DNA of 64,000 nt from Anomaloglossus baeobatrachus. Its lineage: Eukaryota; Chordata; Amphibia; Anura; Aromobatidae. A model generated the notes under the pieces. That model had not been told where the DNA came from, did not search any database, and worked only from the letters and a program-made list of their open reading frames with translations. Made by a program: the position numbers and the translations under genes. Positions within the stretch are counted from its first letter, which is position 1; each line of letters starts with the position of its first letter. Below, piece by piece: positions 34,585 through 47,500 of the stretch. The stretch spans positions 206,569,953-206,633,952 of the forward strand of contig NC_134360.1 in assembly GCF_048569485.1 (NCBI RefSeq), given 5' to 3'.

Positions 34585-35260
34585 GCAGGCCTGGCTTCTG
34601 TCAGTGTACCAAGGCTCTCTGGCCTCCCCCTCCAACACTCTTGCACCCCTCCAATCTATCCTAAACTCTGCGGCCCGCTTAATCCACCTCTCCCCTCGCT
34701 ATTCCCCAGCCTCGCCACTCTGCCCATCCCTTCACTGGCTTCCCATCGCCCAACGACTCCAGTTCAAAACATTAACCATGACCTACAAAGCCATCCACAA
34801 CCTGTCTCCCCCCTACATCTGTGACCTAGTCTCCCGGTACCTACCTGCACGCAACCTCAGATCCTCACAAGATTTCCTTCTCTACTCCTCTCTTATCTCC
34901 TCTTCCCACAATTGCCTACAAGATTTTCTCCCGTGCCTCCCCCATACTCTGGAACGCTCTACCTCAGCACATCAGACTCTCCCCTACCGTAGAAAGCTTC
35001 AAGAGGAACCTGAAGACCCACCTCTTCCAACAAGCCTACAACCTACAATAGCCCTCAGTCCAGTAGACCACTGCGCAACCAGCTCTGTCCTTACCTACCT
35101 ATTGTACCATCACCCATTCCGTGTGAGCCCTCGTGGGCCGGATTCTCTCTCCTCCTATACCAGTCTGTTTTGTACTGTTATTGATTGCTGTACGTATACC
35201 CTCTTTCACTTGTAAAGCGCCATTGAATTTATGGCGCTATAATAATAATAATAAAGTGTA
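34585..35260 (+). mobile_element. L2-clade LINE 3' fragment
   Basis: Encodes the C-terminal end of an L2-type reverse-transcriptase ORF: LQSILNSAARLIHLSP, PSLHWLPIAQRLQFKTLTMT, YKAIHNLSPPYICDLVSRYL and PARNLRSSQ, then, after frame changes, the LWNALP-like and LFQQAYN-like ending. The 3' end is TTGTAAAGCGCCATTGAATT, then TATGGCGC with ATA repeats. It is 5'-truncated with disrupted frames, hence inactive. Confidence 0.85.
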
Positions 35261-35321
35261 TAGTGATTACCTCCCTAGACAAATTAGATCTGATTTGCTA
35301 ATTATAGGTATTTATGCATTT

Positions 35322-38300
35322 CTTTGTCGCTCCATTGGGAGACCCAGACAATTGGGTGTATAGCTTCTGCCTCCGGAGGCCACACAAAGCACTACACTTT
35401 AAAAAGTGTAACCCCTCCCCTCTGCCTATACACCCTCCCGTGGATCACGGGCTCCTCAGTTTTATGCTTTGTGTGGAAGGAGGCACACATCCACTCATGC
35501 ATTCTCATATTAGTTATATCGGTTGGAAGAAAAGAGGGCCCTCACGGGGCCCCCGGCATGTTCCCGTCTCACCCCACTACGTCGGCGGTGCTGTTAAGGT
35601 TGAGGTACCCATTGCGGGTACAAAGGCCGGAGCCTCATGCCGTCTCCTTCACTATCCCTTAGCGGCTCTGGGAGAAGTGGGATCCTGACCGGTCATCCAT
35701 TTACTGGGACCGTGCTCCCTCCGCAGCCCCTGTGGGAATCTGCCGGACAGGAGTCTATTCATCCTCAGGGACCGGGCCCTGCATCTCTAAGGTACTCTGT
35801 GTCCCCATGGGGACTGTGCAGGGAGCGCCTTCTTCCCGGACGATGCAGCAGCTGCTGATTTGAGAAGACCGGCGGACTTCCGCGCCGACCGCGCCTGCTT
35901 GTCGGCCGCGGTCTTAAATTTAGTCCCCGGCTTCATCGCGGCCTAGTAGCAAAAATCCCGCCCCGGGCCTGCCTGTCAGGGGTAAGGGCGGGACTGCCGA
36001 TCTGACGTCGGATGTGAGGGCCGGAGCATCCTGTATGTTTCCTCCCCCCTCACTGATCACTGTGGGGACCCCAGATTCCCGCACTTTTCTAGCGCCGCCC
36101 ACGGCTCCACTCCTCCCCTGAGAGCTCCGGCAGCCATTTTTTGGCATTCTGCCGGTGGAGGATTATCAGGAAAGAGCTCTGCAGCTCTGGGAGACCTAAG
36201 GCAGGGAATCTGGAGGACACACACTCCGCTTTTTAGCGGTCGGTAAGCCACACCGGTCACCCGGTGCTGGTCCCCCTAGGGTGCCGGAATAGATACGTAT
36301 TTATATATATATATATTCTGTTTGGTCGGGCTGTATACCCTTTCCCATATACCCTCAGTGATCACTCTCCTAGGAGACAACAGCATGTCGTCCACAAGGA
36401 GCAAAGGTGCTAAGGCACAGGGTTTTTTTGCGGCCTGTACCTCTTGTGGGGCTATGTTACCTGTGGGTTCCACCTACCCTCACTGTGAGCAATGCTCGAC
36501 CCCTGTTTCGCTTGCTCAGCCGGAGCCTCGGTCACTAGTGGGCCCCTCGGCTCATGTAGACCCCCCTGCTCCCCCTGTCCAGGCGGCAGGGACAGAGTTC
36601 GCCTCTTTTGCTGAGAAACTCTCTGAATCACTTTCACAATCCATGGCTCAGTCTATGGACAAATGGTCTTCTAAGCTGCTAGAAGCTTTGCAGTCCAGAC
36701 CGGTCCTTACACAGGCCCCGGCCCCTGTTGGATCGTCGCCTCCAGGCCCCTCTCGGTCCGCGCCGCAGCGCGCTCCCAGGTTGGGCCCTAGGTCTCACGT
36801 GGAGGACTCCTGCCCGGACCACAGTCCTAGACAGGCTAAGCGGGCTCGCTGGGAATCTTCCCCGACTTCTTCACGCTGCTCGGGTTCCCAACTTGAGGAC
36901 TCTCTGGAGGACGAGGCGGACGTCGCAGCTCAGGGCTCTGACCCTGACGTCGCCCTTAACCTTGATACACCTGAAGGGGACGCCTTAGTGAATGATCTTA
37001 TCTCGTCCATCAACCAGGTGTTGGATCTCTCTCCCCCGCCTCCTACTGTAGAGGAGTCGGCGTCTCAGCAGGAGAAACACCAGTTTAGGTTCCCCAAACG
37101 TACACGTAGTGCGTTTTTCGATCACTCTAACTTCAGAGATGCTGTGCAGAAGCCCAGAGCGGTCCCGGACAAGCGCTTTACTAAGCGCCTCACTGACACA
37201 CGTTACCCCTTCCCCTCTGACGTAGTTAAGGGTTGGGCTCAATGTCCCAAGGTGGATCCTCCAGTCTCTAGGCTGGCGGCTAGATCTGTGGTATCGGTTG
37301 CAGATGGCTCATCACTAAAAGATGCCACTGACAGGCAGATAGAGCTCCTGGTGAAATCCATCTATGAAGCCACGGGCGCGTCTTTTGCCCCGGCCTTTGC
37401 AGCCGTGTGGGCACTCCAAGCTATCTCAGCTTGTCTAGCTGAGATTAATGCGGTCACATGTAATTCTGCTCTGCAGGTTGCGTCTTTGACTTCTCAAGCG
37501 TCAGCTTTTTCTTCCTACGCCATGAACGCAGTCCTAGACTCTGCTAGCCGTACAGCGGTGGCATCTGCTAATTCTGTGGCAGTCCGCAGGGCCATGTGGC
37601 TGTGCGAATGGAAGGCAGACTCGGCCTCCAAGAGGTCCTTAACCGGTTTGCCGTTTTCTGGCGACCGCTTGTTTGGCGAACGATTGGATGAGATTATTAA
37701 GGAATCCAAGGGAAAGGACTCCTCCTTACCCCAGTCCAAACCTAAGAGACCTCAGCAACGAAAAATAAAAAGGCCGCAGGAGGCACTGCCTCCAAGGCGG
37801 CCTCCTCATGACTCTCGGCATCCCCGGGCCGCATCCTCGGTCGGTGGCAGGCTCTCCCGCTTTTGCGACACCTGGTGGCCACATGTTCAAGACCGATGGT
37901 TGAGAGACATTCTGTCTCACGGTTACAGGATAGAGTTCAGCTCTCGTCCTCCGACTCGTTTCTTCAGAACCTCTCCGCCCCCCGCTTGGGCCGACGCACT
38001 TTTTCAGGCAGTGGACGCTCTGAAGACAGAAGGAGTTGTGATCCCCGTTCCCCCTCAGGAACGTGGTCGCGGCTTTTACTCCAACTTGTTCGTGGTGCCA
38101 AAGAAGGACGGATCATTCCGTCCCGTTCTGGACCTCAAACTACTCAACAGACATGTGAGCACCAGAAGGTTTCGGATGGAATCTCTCCGCTCGGTCATCG
38201 CCTCGATGTCACAAGGAGACTTCCTAGCATCGATCGACATCAAGGATGCTTATCTCCACGTGCCGATCGCACCCGAACATCAACGCTTCTTGCGTTTCGC

Positions 38301-41300
38301 CATCGGGGACGAACACCTTCAGTTCGTGGCATTGCCTTTCGGCCTGGCGACAGCCCCACGGGTGTTCACCAAAGTCATGGCATCCGTCGTGGCGGTCCTA
38401 CACTCTCAGGGCCACTCGGTGATTCCCTACTTAGACGATCTCCTAGTCAGGGCACCTTCTCGGGTGGCGTGTCAACACAGCCTTACCGTCGCTCTGGCGA
38501 CTCTCCAGCAGTTCGGGTGGATCATCAACTTCCCAAAATCCAAGTTGACACCGACCCAATCACTGACTTACCTCGGGATGGAGTTTCATACACAGTCAGC
38601 GGTAGTCAAGCTACCGCTGGACAAACAGCTTTCTCTGCAGACAGGGGTGCAATCTCTTCTTCGGGGTCAGTCACACCCCTTGAGGCGCCTCATGCACTTC
38701 CTGGGGAAGATGGTGGCAGCGATGGAGGCAGTGCCGTTCGCGCAATTCCATCTGCGGCCACTCCAATGGGACATTCTCCGCAAATGGGACAGGAGGTCGA
38801 CTTCCCTCGACAGGAACGTCTCTCTTTCCCTTGCAACCAAGACGTCTCTTCAGTGGTGGCTCCTTCCCAATTCTCTATCGCAAGGAAAATCCTTCCTACC
38901 CCCAACCTGGGCTGTGGTCACCACGGACGCGAGCCTGTCAGGGTGGGGAGCGGTTTTTCTCCACCACAGGGCTCAGGGAACCTGGACTCCGGTAGAGTCT
39001 TCCCTTCAGATCAATGTTCTGGAGATAAGGGCAGTGTATCTAGCCCTATTGGCTTTCCATCGGTGGCTGGAGGGCAGACAGATCCGTATACAGTCGGACA
39101 ACGCCACTCCCATCGCATACATCAACCACCAGGGCGGCACGCGCAGTCGTCATGCCTTCCAGGAAGTCAGGCGGATTCTGCAGTGGGTGGAAGCCACAGC
39201 CTCCACCATCTCCGCAGTTCACATCCCGGGCGTAGAAAACTGGGAAGCAGATTTTCTCAGTCGTCAGGGCATGGACGCGGGGGAATGGTCTCTTCACCCA
39301 GACGTGTTTCGAGAGATCTGTCGCCGCTGGGGAACGCCGGACGTCGATCTCATGGCGTCACGGCACAACAACAAAGTCCCGGCATTCATGGCTCGGTCAC
39401 AGAGCTCTGGCGGCGGACGCATTAGTTCAGGATTGGTCGCAGTTTCAACTGCCTTATGTGTTTCCTCCTCTGGCAATGCTGCCCAGAGTGTTACGCAAGA
39501 TCAGGTCCGACTGCCGTCGCGCCATTCTCGTCGCTCCAGATTGGCCGAGGCGGTCGTGGTACCCGGATCTGTGGCATCTCACGGTGGGTCAACCGTGGGC
39601 GCTTCCAGAGCGCCCAGACTTGCTGTCACAAGGGCCGTTTTTCCATCTGAATTCTGTGGCCCTCAACCTGACTGTGTGGCCATTGAGTCCTGGCTCCTAG
39701 CGTCTTCAGGGTTATCTCAGGATGTCATTGCCACCATGAGACAGGCCAGGAAACCGACGTCCGCCAAGATCTATTACAGGTCTTGGCAAATCTTCTTATC
39801 CTGGTGCTCTGATAATGGTTTTACTCCATGGCCGTTTGCCTTACCCACTTTTCTTTCATTCCTTCAATCCGGAATGGACAAGGGTTTGTCACTCGGCTCT
39901 CTCAAGGGACAAGTATCGGCGCTCTCCGTATTTTTTCAAAAGCGCCTAGCTAGGCTTCCGCAGGTCCGCACGTTCCTGCAGGGAGTTTGCCACATAGTCC
40001 CACCTTACAAGCGTCCGCTGGAACCCTGGGACCTTAACAGGGTGCTAACGGCTCTTCAGAAACCACCTTTCGAGCCGCTGCGGGATGTCTCTTTATCACG
40101 TCTTTCGCAGAAGGTGGCATTTCTAGTGGCAGTTACATCACTCCGAAGAGTGTCGGAGCTTGCAGCGCTGTCATGCAAAGCCCCCTTCCTGGTTTTTCAC
40201 CAGGATAAGGTGGTTCTGCGTCCTGTCCCGGAATTTCTCTCTAAGGTGGTATCTCCTTTTCATCTCAATCAGGATATCTCCTTACCTTCATTTTGCCCTA
40301 ATCCAATTCACCAATGTGAAAAGGATTTGCACTCCTTAGATCTAGTGAGAGCACTCCGACACTACGTGTCTCGCACGGCGCCCCTGCGTCGTACAGATGC
40401 GCTCTTTGTCCTTGTCGCTGGCCAGCGTAAGGGTTCGCAGGCTTCCAAGTCAACCTTGGCTCGGTGGATCAAGGAACCGATTCTCGAAGCCTACCGTTCT
40501 TCTGGGCTTCCGCTTCCTTAAGGGCTGAAAGCCCATTCTACCAGAGCCGTAGGTGCGTCCTGGGCATTGCGGCACCGGGCTACGGCTCAGCAGGTGTGTC
40601 AGGCAGCTACCTGGTCTAGTCTGCACACTTTCACGAAACACTATCAGGTGCATACCTATGCTTCGGCAGAGTCTAGGTAGGCGAGTCCTTCAGGCGGCGG
40701 TTGCCCACCTGTAACAGGGGGCCGTTTCGACTCTTTTTATTGAGGTATTCTTTTACCCACCCAGGGACTGCTTTTGGACGTCCCAATTGTCTGGGTCTCC
40801 CAATGGAGCGACAAATAAGAAGGGAATTTTGTTTACTTACCGTAAATTCCTTTTCTTCTAGCTCCTATTGGGAGACCCAGCACCCGCCCCTGTGCCCTTC
40901 GGGCTGGTTGTTCTTTTGTGTACACATGTTGTTCATGTTGAATTGTTCTTTCTTTGTCGCTCCTTATTGGGAGACCCAGACAATCGGGTGTATAGCTATG
41001 CCTCCGGAGGCCACACAAAGTATTACACCAAAAGTGTAAAGCCCCTCCCCTTCAGCCTATACACCCCCCGTGCTGCCACGGGCTCCTCAGTTTTTATGCT
41101 TTGTGTGAAGGAGGTCAGACATCCACGCATAGCTCCACAGCTTAGTCAGCAGCAGCTGCTGACTATGTCGGATGGAAGAAAAGAGGGCCCATAACAGGGC
41201 CCCCAGCATGCTCCCTTCTCACCCCACTCTTGTCGGCGGTGTTGTTAAGGTTGAGGTATCCATTGCGGGTACGGAGGCTGGAGCCCACATGCTGTTTTCC

Positions 41301-44300
41301 TTCCCCATCCCCCTTAGGGCTCTGGGTGAAGTGGGATCCTATCGGTCTCCAGGCACAGGAGACCGTGCTCCATCCACAGCTCCTGAGGACTCTGCTGGAT
41401 AGGAGCCGAGTATCGTTCAGGGACATGGCCCTGCTATTTTGAGGTACTCTGTGTCCCCGTGGGGACCGCGCACAGCAACACTCCAGCATTGCTGGGTGTG
41501 CTAGTGCACCGGGGACCGCGGCGCTGACTGCGTTTGTGCCATTACACACTGCAGCGTTGCTGAGTGTGTTAGTGTATGGGGACTGCCGCGCTGACCGCCG
41601 CTACCATTGTTATCACTGTGGCGCGGCTGGGACTGTTAGTGCGCCGGGGACCTCCGCGCCGACCGCGCTTATACGGCGGCCACGCTTATAACTCGAGTCC
41701 CCGGCTTTTGCGGCCTAGTCTCTTTTTTTTTTTTTCTTCCCGCCCCCAGCCCTGCCAGTCAGGTGAAGGGCGGGACGCTGTACAGGACGGCAGCACTGAG
41801 GGCTGGAGCATGCTTTGCATACTCCACCCCCCTCACTGTGCACAGTGGGGCACTAGTTCCCGCACTTTCTGGGTCACGCCCACGGCTCCCTCCTCTCCTC
41901 AGGACGCCGGCAGCCATTACTGTCAGCTCTGCTAACGCTGGACAGGGGAGACAAGCTCAGGGAGACCCAGGCAGGAATTCTGGTGCCCACACAACCGCTT
42001 TGCACGGGCTGTAAGCAGCACCTGTGGTGCTGGCCCCACTAGTGCAGTAGTGTACTTATAGATTATATGATTATAGGCTATACGTTACACTGTATGGTGC
42101 ACGGTTGTTTTTTTGGCTATTCCTGTATTGCTCAGAGGCGACAACAGCATGTCGTCCACAAATAGCAAGGGTGCCAAAGCACAGACTTACTATGCTGCCT
42201 GCGCAGCATGTACGGCTATACTGCCGGCAGGGTCCACTGACCCTCATTGTGTGCAATGCTCGGCCCCTGTGGCACTTACTCAGCCGGAGCCTCTGCTAAG
42301 GGTGGCTCAGGGAGAACCACCTGTTAACACTGTCCAGGTGACAGGGACGGAGTTTGCAGTTTTTACTGAAAGACTTTCTGAGACTATGGCTAAGATATTA
42401 GAAGCCTTGCAGTCCAGGCCGGCATCTCAAGCCATGGGCACTGTGGAATCATTGCCCCCTGGCCCCCCTCAGTTGGAACAACAATGTTCTTCCGGGGTGT
42501 CTCATAGATCCCAGGGTGAGGTCTCTGACATGGAACGCAGCCCCAGACCGACTAAGCGAGCTCGCTATGAAATCCCCTCGACATCATCACAATGTTCAGG
42601 GTCTCAGCGAGAGGACTCTCTGTATGATGAAGCGGAGGTAGCTGATCAGGATTCTGATCCTGAAGCCGCTCTCAACCTTGATACTCCTGATGGGGACGCC
42701 ATAGTGAATGATCTTATTGCGTCCATCAATCAAATGTTGGATATTTCTCCCTCTGCTCCTCCAGTGGAGGAGTCAGCTTCTCAGCAGGAGAAATTCCGCT
42801 TCAGTTTTCCTAAGCGTACACAGAGTATGTTTCTGGACCACTCTGATTTCAGAGAGGCAGTCCAGAAACACCGAGCTTGTCCAGATAAGCGTTTTTCCAA
42901 GCGCCTTAAGGATACACGTTACCCCTTCCCCCCTGACGTGGTCAAGGGCTGGACTCAGTGTCCCAAGGTGGATCCTCCAATCTCCAGACTGGCGGCTAGA
43001 TCCATAGTTGCAGTGGAAGATGGAGCTTCACTCAAGGATGCCACTGACAGACAGATGGAGCTCTGGTTAAAATCCATCTATGAAGCTATCGGCGCGTCTT
43101 TTGCTCCAGCATTCGCAGCCGTATGGGCGCTCCAAGCTATCTCAGCTGGTCAGGCGCAAATTGACGCACTCACACGTACGTCTGCGCCGCAGGTGGCGTC
43201 CATAACCTCTCTAACGTCGGCATTTGCGTCCTACGCTATTAATGCTGTCCTGGACTCTGCGAGCCGTACGGCGGTTGCAGCCGACAATTCGCAGGGCCTT
43301 GTGGCTACGGGAATGGAAGGCAGATTCGGCTTCCAAAAAGTGCTTAACTGGTTTGCCATTTTCTGGCGACCGTTTGTTTGGTGAGAGATTGGATGAAATC
43401 ATCAAACAATCCAAGGGAAAGGAAACATCCTTACCCCAGGCCAAACCAAAAACACCCCAACAGAGGAGAGGACAATCGAGGTTTCGGTCCTTTCGGGGGG
43501 CGGGCAGGTCCCAATTCTCCTCGTCCAAAAGGCCTCAGAAGGATCAGAGGAACTCCGACGCATGGCGGTCTAAATCACACCCTAAAAAAGACCGCCGGAG
43601 GTGCCGCTACCAAGGCGGCTTCCTCATGACTTTCGGCCTCCTCACACCGCATCCTCGGTCGGTGGCAGGCTCTCCCGCTTTTGCGACACCTGGCTGCCAC
43701 AAGTAAAAGACCGTTGGGTGAGAGACATTTTGTCTCACGGTTACAGGATAGAGTTCAGCTCGCGTCCTCCGACTCGATTCTTCAGAACATCTCCGCCTCC
43801 CGAGTGAGCCGAGGCTCTCCTGCAGGCGGTGGGCATTCTGAAGGCAGAAGGAGTGGTGGTCCCGGTTCCTCTTCAGCAACAGGGTCACGGTTTCTACTCC
43901 AACCTGTTTGTGGTTCCAAAGAAGGACGAGTCCTTCCGTCCTGTTTTGGACCTAAAACTGCTCAACAAACACGTAATGACCAGGCGGTCCCGGATGGAAT
44001 CCCTCCGCTCCGTCATCGCCTCAATGTCCCAAGGAGATTTCCTCGCATCGATCGATATCAAGGATGCTTATCTCCACGTACCGATTGCTCCAGAGCATCA
44101 GCGCTTCCTGCGCTTCGCCATAGGAGACGAACACCTTCAGTTCACGGCACTGCCGTTCGGCCTGGCGACAGCCCCAAGGGTTTTCACCAAGGTCATGGCG
44201 ACAGTAGTTGCGGTCCTCCACTCTCAGGGTCACTCGGTGATACCTTACTTAGACGATCTGCTGGTCAAGGCACCCTCTCAAGAGGCATGCCAACACAGCA

Positions 44301-46851
44301 TCAACGTTACTCTGGAGACTCTCCAGAGTTTCGGGTGGATCATCAATTTTCCAAAGTCAAATCTGACACCGGTCCAATCGCTGACATATCTTGGCATGGA
44401 GTTTCATTCTCTTCCAGTGATAGTGAAGCTTCCGCTGGACAAACAGCGTTCACTACAGACAGGGGTGCAATCTCTCCTTCAAGGTCGGTCACACCCCTTG
44501 AGGCGCCTCATGCACTTCCTGGGGAAGATGGTGGCAGCAATGGAGGCAGTCCCTTTCGTGCAGTTTCACCTGCGTCCTCTTCAATGGGACATCCTACGCA
44601 AATGGGACAGGATGCCGACGTCCCTAGACAGGAACGTCTCCCTCTCTCAGGCAACCAAAGCTTCCCTTCGGTGGTGGCTTCTTCCCACCTCATTATCGAA
44701 GGGGATCTGTTGCCGCTGGGGGATGCCGGACGTCGACCTAATGGCGTCACGGCACAACAACAAGGTCCCAACATTCATGGCTCGATCTCAAGATCACAGA
44801 GCTCTGGCGGCAGACGCCTTAGTTCAGGATTGGTCGCAGTTTCAGCTTCCTTATGTGTTTCCTCCTCTGGCACTGTTGCCCAGAGTGTTACGCAAGATCA
44901 GGGCCGACTGCCGCCGCGCCATCCTCGTCGCTCCAGACTGGCCAAGGAGGTCGTGGTACCCGGATCTGTGGCATCTCACGGTCGGCCAACCGTGGGCACT
45001 GCCAGACAGACCAGACTTGCTGTCTCAAGAGCCGTTTTTCCATCTGAATTCTGCGGCCCTCAACCTGACTGTGTGGCCATTGAGTCCTGGATCCTAGCGT
45101 CTTCAGGATTATCTCAAGAGGTCATTGCCACTATGAGACAGGCTAGGAAACCAACGTCCGCCAAGATCTACCACAGGACGTGGAAAATATTCCTGTCGTG
45201 GTGCTCTGCTCAGGGTTTTTCTCCCTGGCCATTTGCCTTGCCCACTTTTCTGTCCTTTCTTCAATCCGGATTGGAAAAGGGTTTGTCGCTATGCTCCCTT
45301 AAGGGACAAGTCTCTGCGCTATCTGTGTTTTTTCAGAAGCGCCTGGCCAGACTCCCACAGGTACGCACGTTCCTGCAAGGGGTTTGTCACATCGTCCCTC
45401 CTTACAAGCGCCCGTTAGAACCCTGGGATCTTAACAGGGTGCTGATGGTTCTTCAGAAACCACCGTTCGAGCCAATGAGGGATATTTCGCTCGCACGCCT
45501 TTCGCAGAAAGTGGTTTTTCTAGTAGCAGTCACCTCACTCCGGAGAGTGTCTGAGCTAGCAGCGTTGTCATGCAAAGCTCCTTTCCTGGTGTTTCACAAG
45601 GACAAGGTGGTTCTGCGTCCGGTTCCGGAATTCCTCCCTAAGGTGGTATCCCCTTTTCATCTCAATCAGGACATCTCCTTACCCTCGTTTTGTCCTCATC
45701 CAGTTCACCAATGTGAAAAGGATTTGCACTTGTTAGATCTGGTGAGAGCACTCAGAGTCTACATTTCTCGTACGGCGCCCCTGCGCCGCTCGGATGCACT
45801 CTTTGTCCTTGTCGCTGGCCAGCGTAAAGGGACACAAGCTTCCAAATCAACCCTGGCTCGGTGGATCAAGGAACCAATTCTCGAGGCTTATCGTTCCTCG
45901 GGGCTTCCGGTTCCCTCAGGACTGAAGGCCCATTCTACCAGGGCCGTGGGAGCGTCCTGGGCCTTGCGGCACCAGGCTATGGCTCAGCAGGTGTGTCAGG
46001 CAGCTACCTGGTCGAGCCTGCACACTTTCACGAAACACTATCAGGTGCATACCTATGCTTCGGCAGATGCCAGCCTAGGTAGGCGAGTCCTTCAGGCGGC
46101 GGTTGCCCACCTGTAGGACGGAGCCGTTTCGGCTCTATTATGAGGTATTATTTACCCACCCAGGGACTGCTTTTGGACGTCCCAATTGTCTGGGTCTCCC
46201 AATAAGGAGCGACAAAGAAGAAGGGAATTTTGTTTACTTACCGTAAATTCCTTTTCTTCTAGCTCCAATTGGGAGACCCAGCACCCGCCCCTGTTTTTGT
46301 GTACACATGTTGTTCATGTTGAATGGTTTCAGTTCTCCGATATTCCTTCGGATTGAATTTACTTTAAACCAGTTTATAATATTTTCCTCCTTCTTGCTTT
46401 TGCACCAAAACTGAGGAGCCCGTGGCAGCACGGGGGGTGTATAGGCTGAAGGGGAGGGGCTTTACACTTTTGGTGTAATACTTTGTGTGGCCTCCGGAGG
46501 CATAGCTATACACCCGATTGTCTGGGTCTCCCAATTGGAGCTAGAAGAAAAGGAATTTACGGTAAGTAAACAAAATTCCCTTCTTTGGTTCATGGTTTTC
46601 AGTTCTCCGAACATCCTTCGGATTGAATTTACCCTAGACCAATTTATAAGTTTTCTCCTTCCTGCTTTTGCACCAAAACTGAGGAGCCCGTGATCCACGG
46701 GAGGGTGTATAGGCAGAGGGGAGGAGTTACACTTTTTAAAGTGTAGTGCTTTGTGTGGCCTCCGGAGGCAGAAGCTATACACCCAATTGTCTGGGTCTCC
46801 CAATAGGAGCTAGAAGAAAAGGAATTTACGTTAAGTAAACAAAATTCCCTT
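35322..46851 (+). mobile_element. DIRS-like retrotransposon D4, interrupted by D5
   Basis: Same subfamily as D2. Parts: left inverted repeat and leader (35322 to about 36385); ORF1, about 36385-37790; RT and RNase H, about 37800-39700 (YLDDLLV; NWEADFLSR); tyrosine recombinase, about 39690-40710 (TSLRRVSEL, HSTR, KHY); internal complementary region, about 40790-40882; right inverted repeat, about 46660-46851. D5 (40952-46582) is inserted in the 3' region, so D4 is older than D5's arrival. Without D5 it measures about 5.9 kb. It is broken, with about three or four breaks besides the D5 insertion. It is close to D2 (97-98% in ORF1 by eye), so amplification of this subfamily was recent. Confidence 0.9.
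40952..46582 (+). mobile_element. DIRS-like retrotransposon D5, nested in D4
   Basis: A complete-ended DIRS copy of about 5.6 kb. Parts: left inverted repeat and leader to about 42145; ORF1, about 42145-43630, with the C-x2-C-x12-C-x2-C cluster (CAACTAILPAGSTDPHCVQC); RT and RNase H region, about 43640-45100 (YLDDLLV); tyrosine recombinase, about 45090-46116 (TSLRRVSEL, HSTR, KHY); internal complementary region, about 46188-46280; right inverted repeat to 46582. Compared with D2 and D4 it differs throughout ORF1 and the leader, so it belongs to a sister subfamily that D1 resembles. It is broken, with about three or four breaks. The insertion point in D4 is a T-rich TTCTTT stretch. Confidence 0.9.
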
Positions 46852-46942
46852 CTTTTCTTCTTTTATGTAAAGCCCTGCTTTGGTTTTTGTGTATAAAATG
46901 AATTAAAAAGTAACATTTGGATATGTGACTTTTATTCTGCAG

Positions 46943-46993
46943 CTATCAACTGAACAAACAGCACAGTTAGGAGCTGAACTCTTCATCGTGCGG
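46943..46993 (+). CDS. ZYG11B: ZYG11B coding exon 8
   Basis: 17 codons, LSTEQTAQLGAELFIVR; human has LSTEQTAQLGTELFIVR. Acceptor TTCTGCAG and strong donor GTGAGT. Phase 0 at both ends. D4 ends about 90 bases upstream. Confidence 0.95.
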
Positions 46994-47500
46994 GTGAGTT
47001 TTCCAGACCTTCTGTTGCATCTCAGCATGGATGTGGACATTCCAGTTTGCAGATTTCCAATAAATGCGTGTTTTTTTTCTCTAGGGTATGCGATGCCCTT
47101 ATACATACAGAGTGATATAACGCTGCTTACCTCAGTGCTACTAAATTTTCAGAACTTTTGAACTCCCAATATGTTTTACCACCTACAATTGCAGCACTGG
47201 CAGGCTATGGTACCCTGTGAATGCTCACACTTGCAATCTTACCATTTAAATGCCACTGTCAGTGATTGACAACAGGGTTTAAATAGTTAAACAGCAGTGA
47301 TCGGAGCTAGGTCTTTTCGCTGCTGATGTAAGCTGTATAACACAGCCGGCATCTGCTCAGTATAGTGTGGGCTCATATCCGATGTAGGTTGCACTGTTAC
47401 ATCCGACATAGGTAAGAAGTTGGAGGCCTAATTTTTAGCTTTTGTGCAGATTAAATTCAGCCTGTTTTTGTTTATTTCTCACAGGGGAAAATATTTATTT
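46994..47500. other. Intron 8, first part
   Basis: Phrases such as GGGTTTAAATAGTTAAACAG and repeated ACATCCGA suggest decayed repeat DNA at about 47200-47420, but no ends can be set. No gene seen. Confidence 0.4.
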
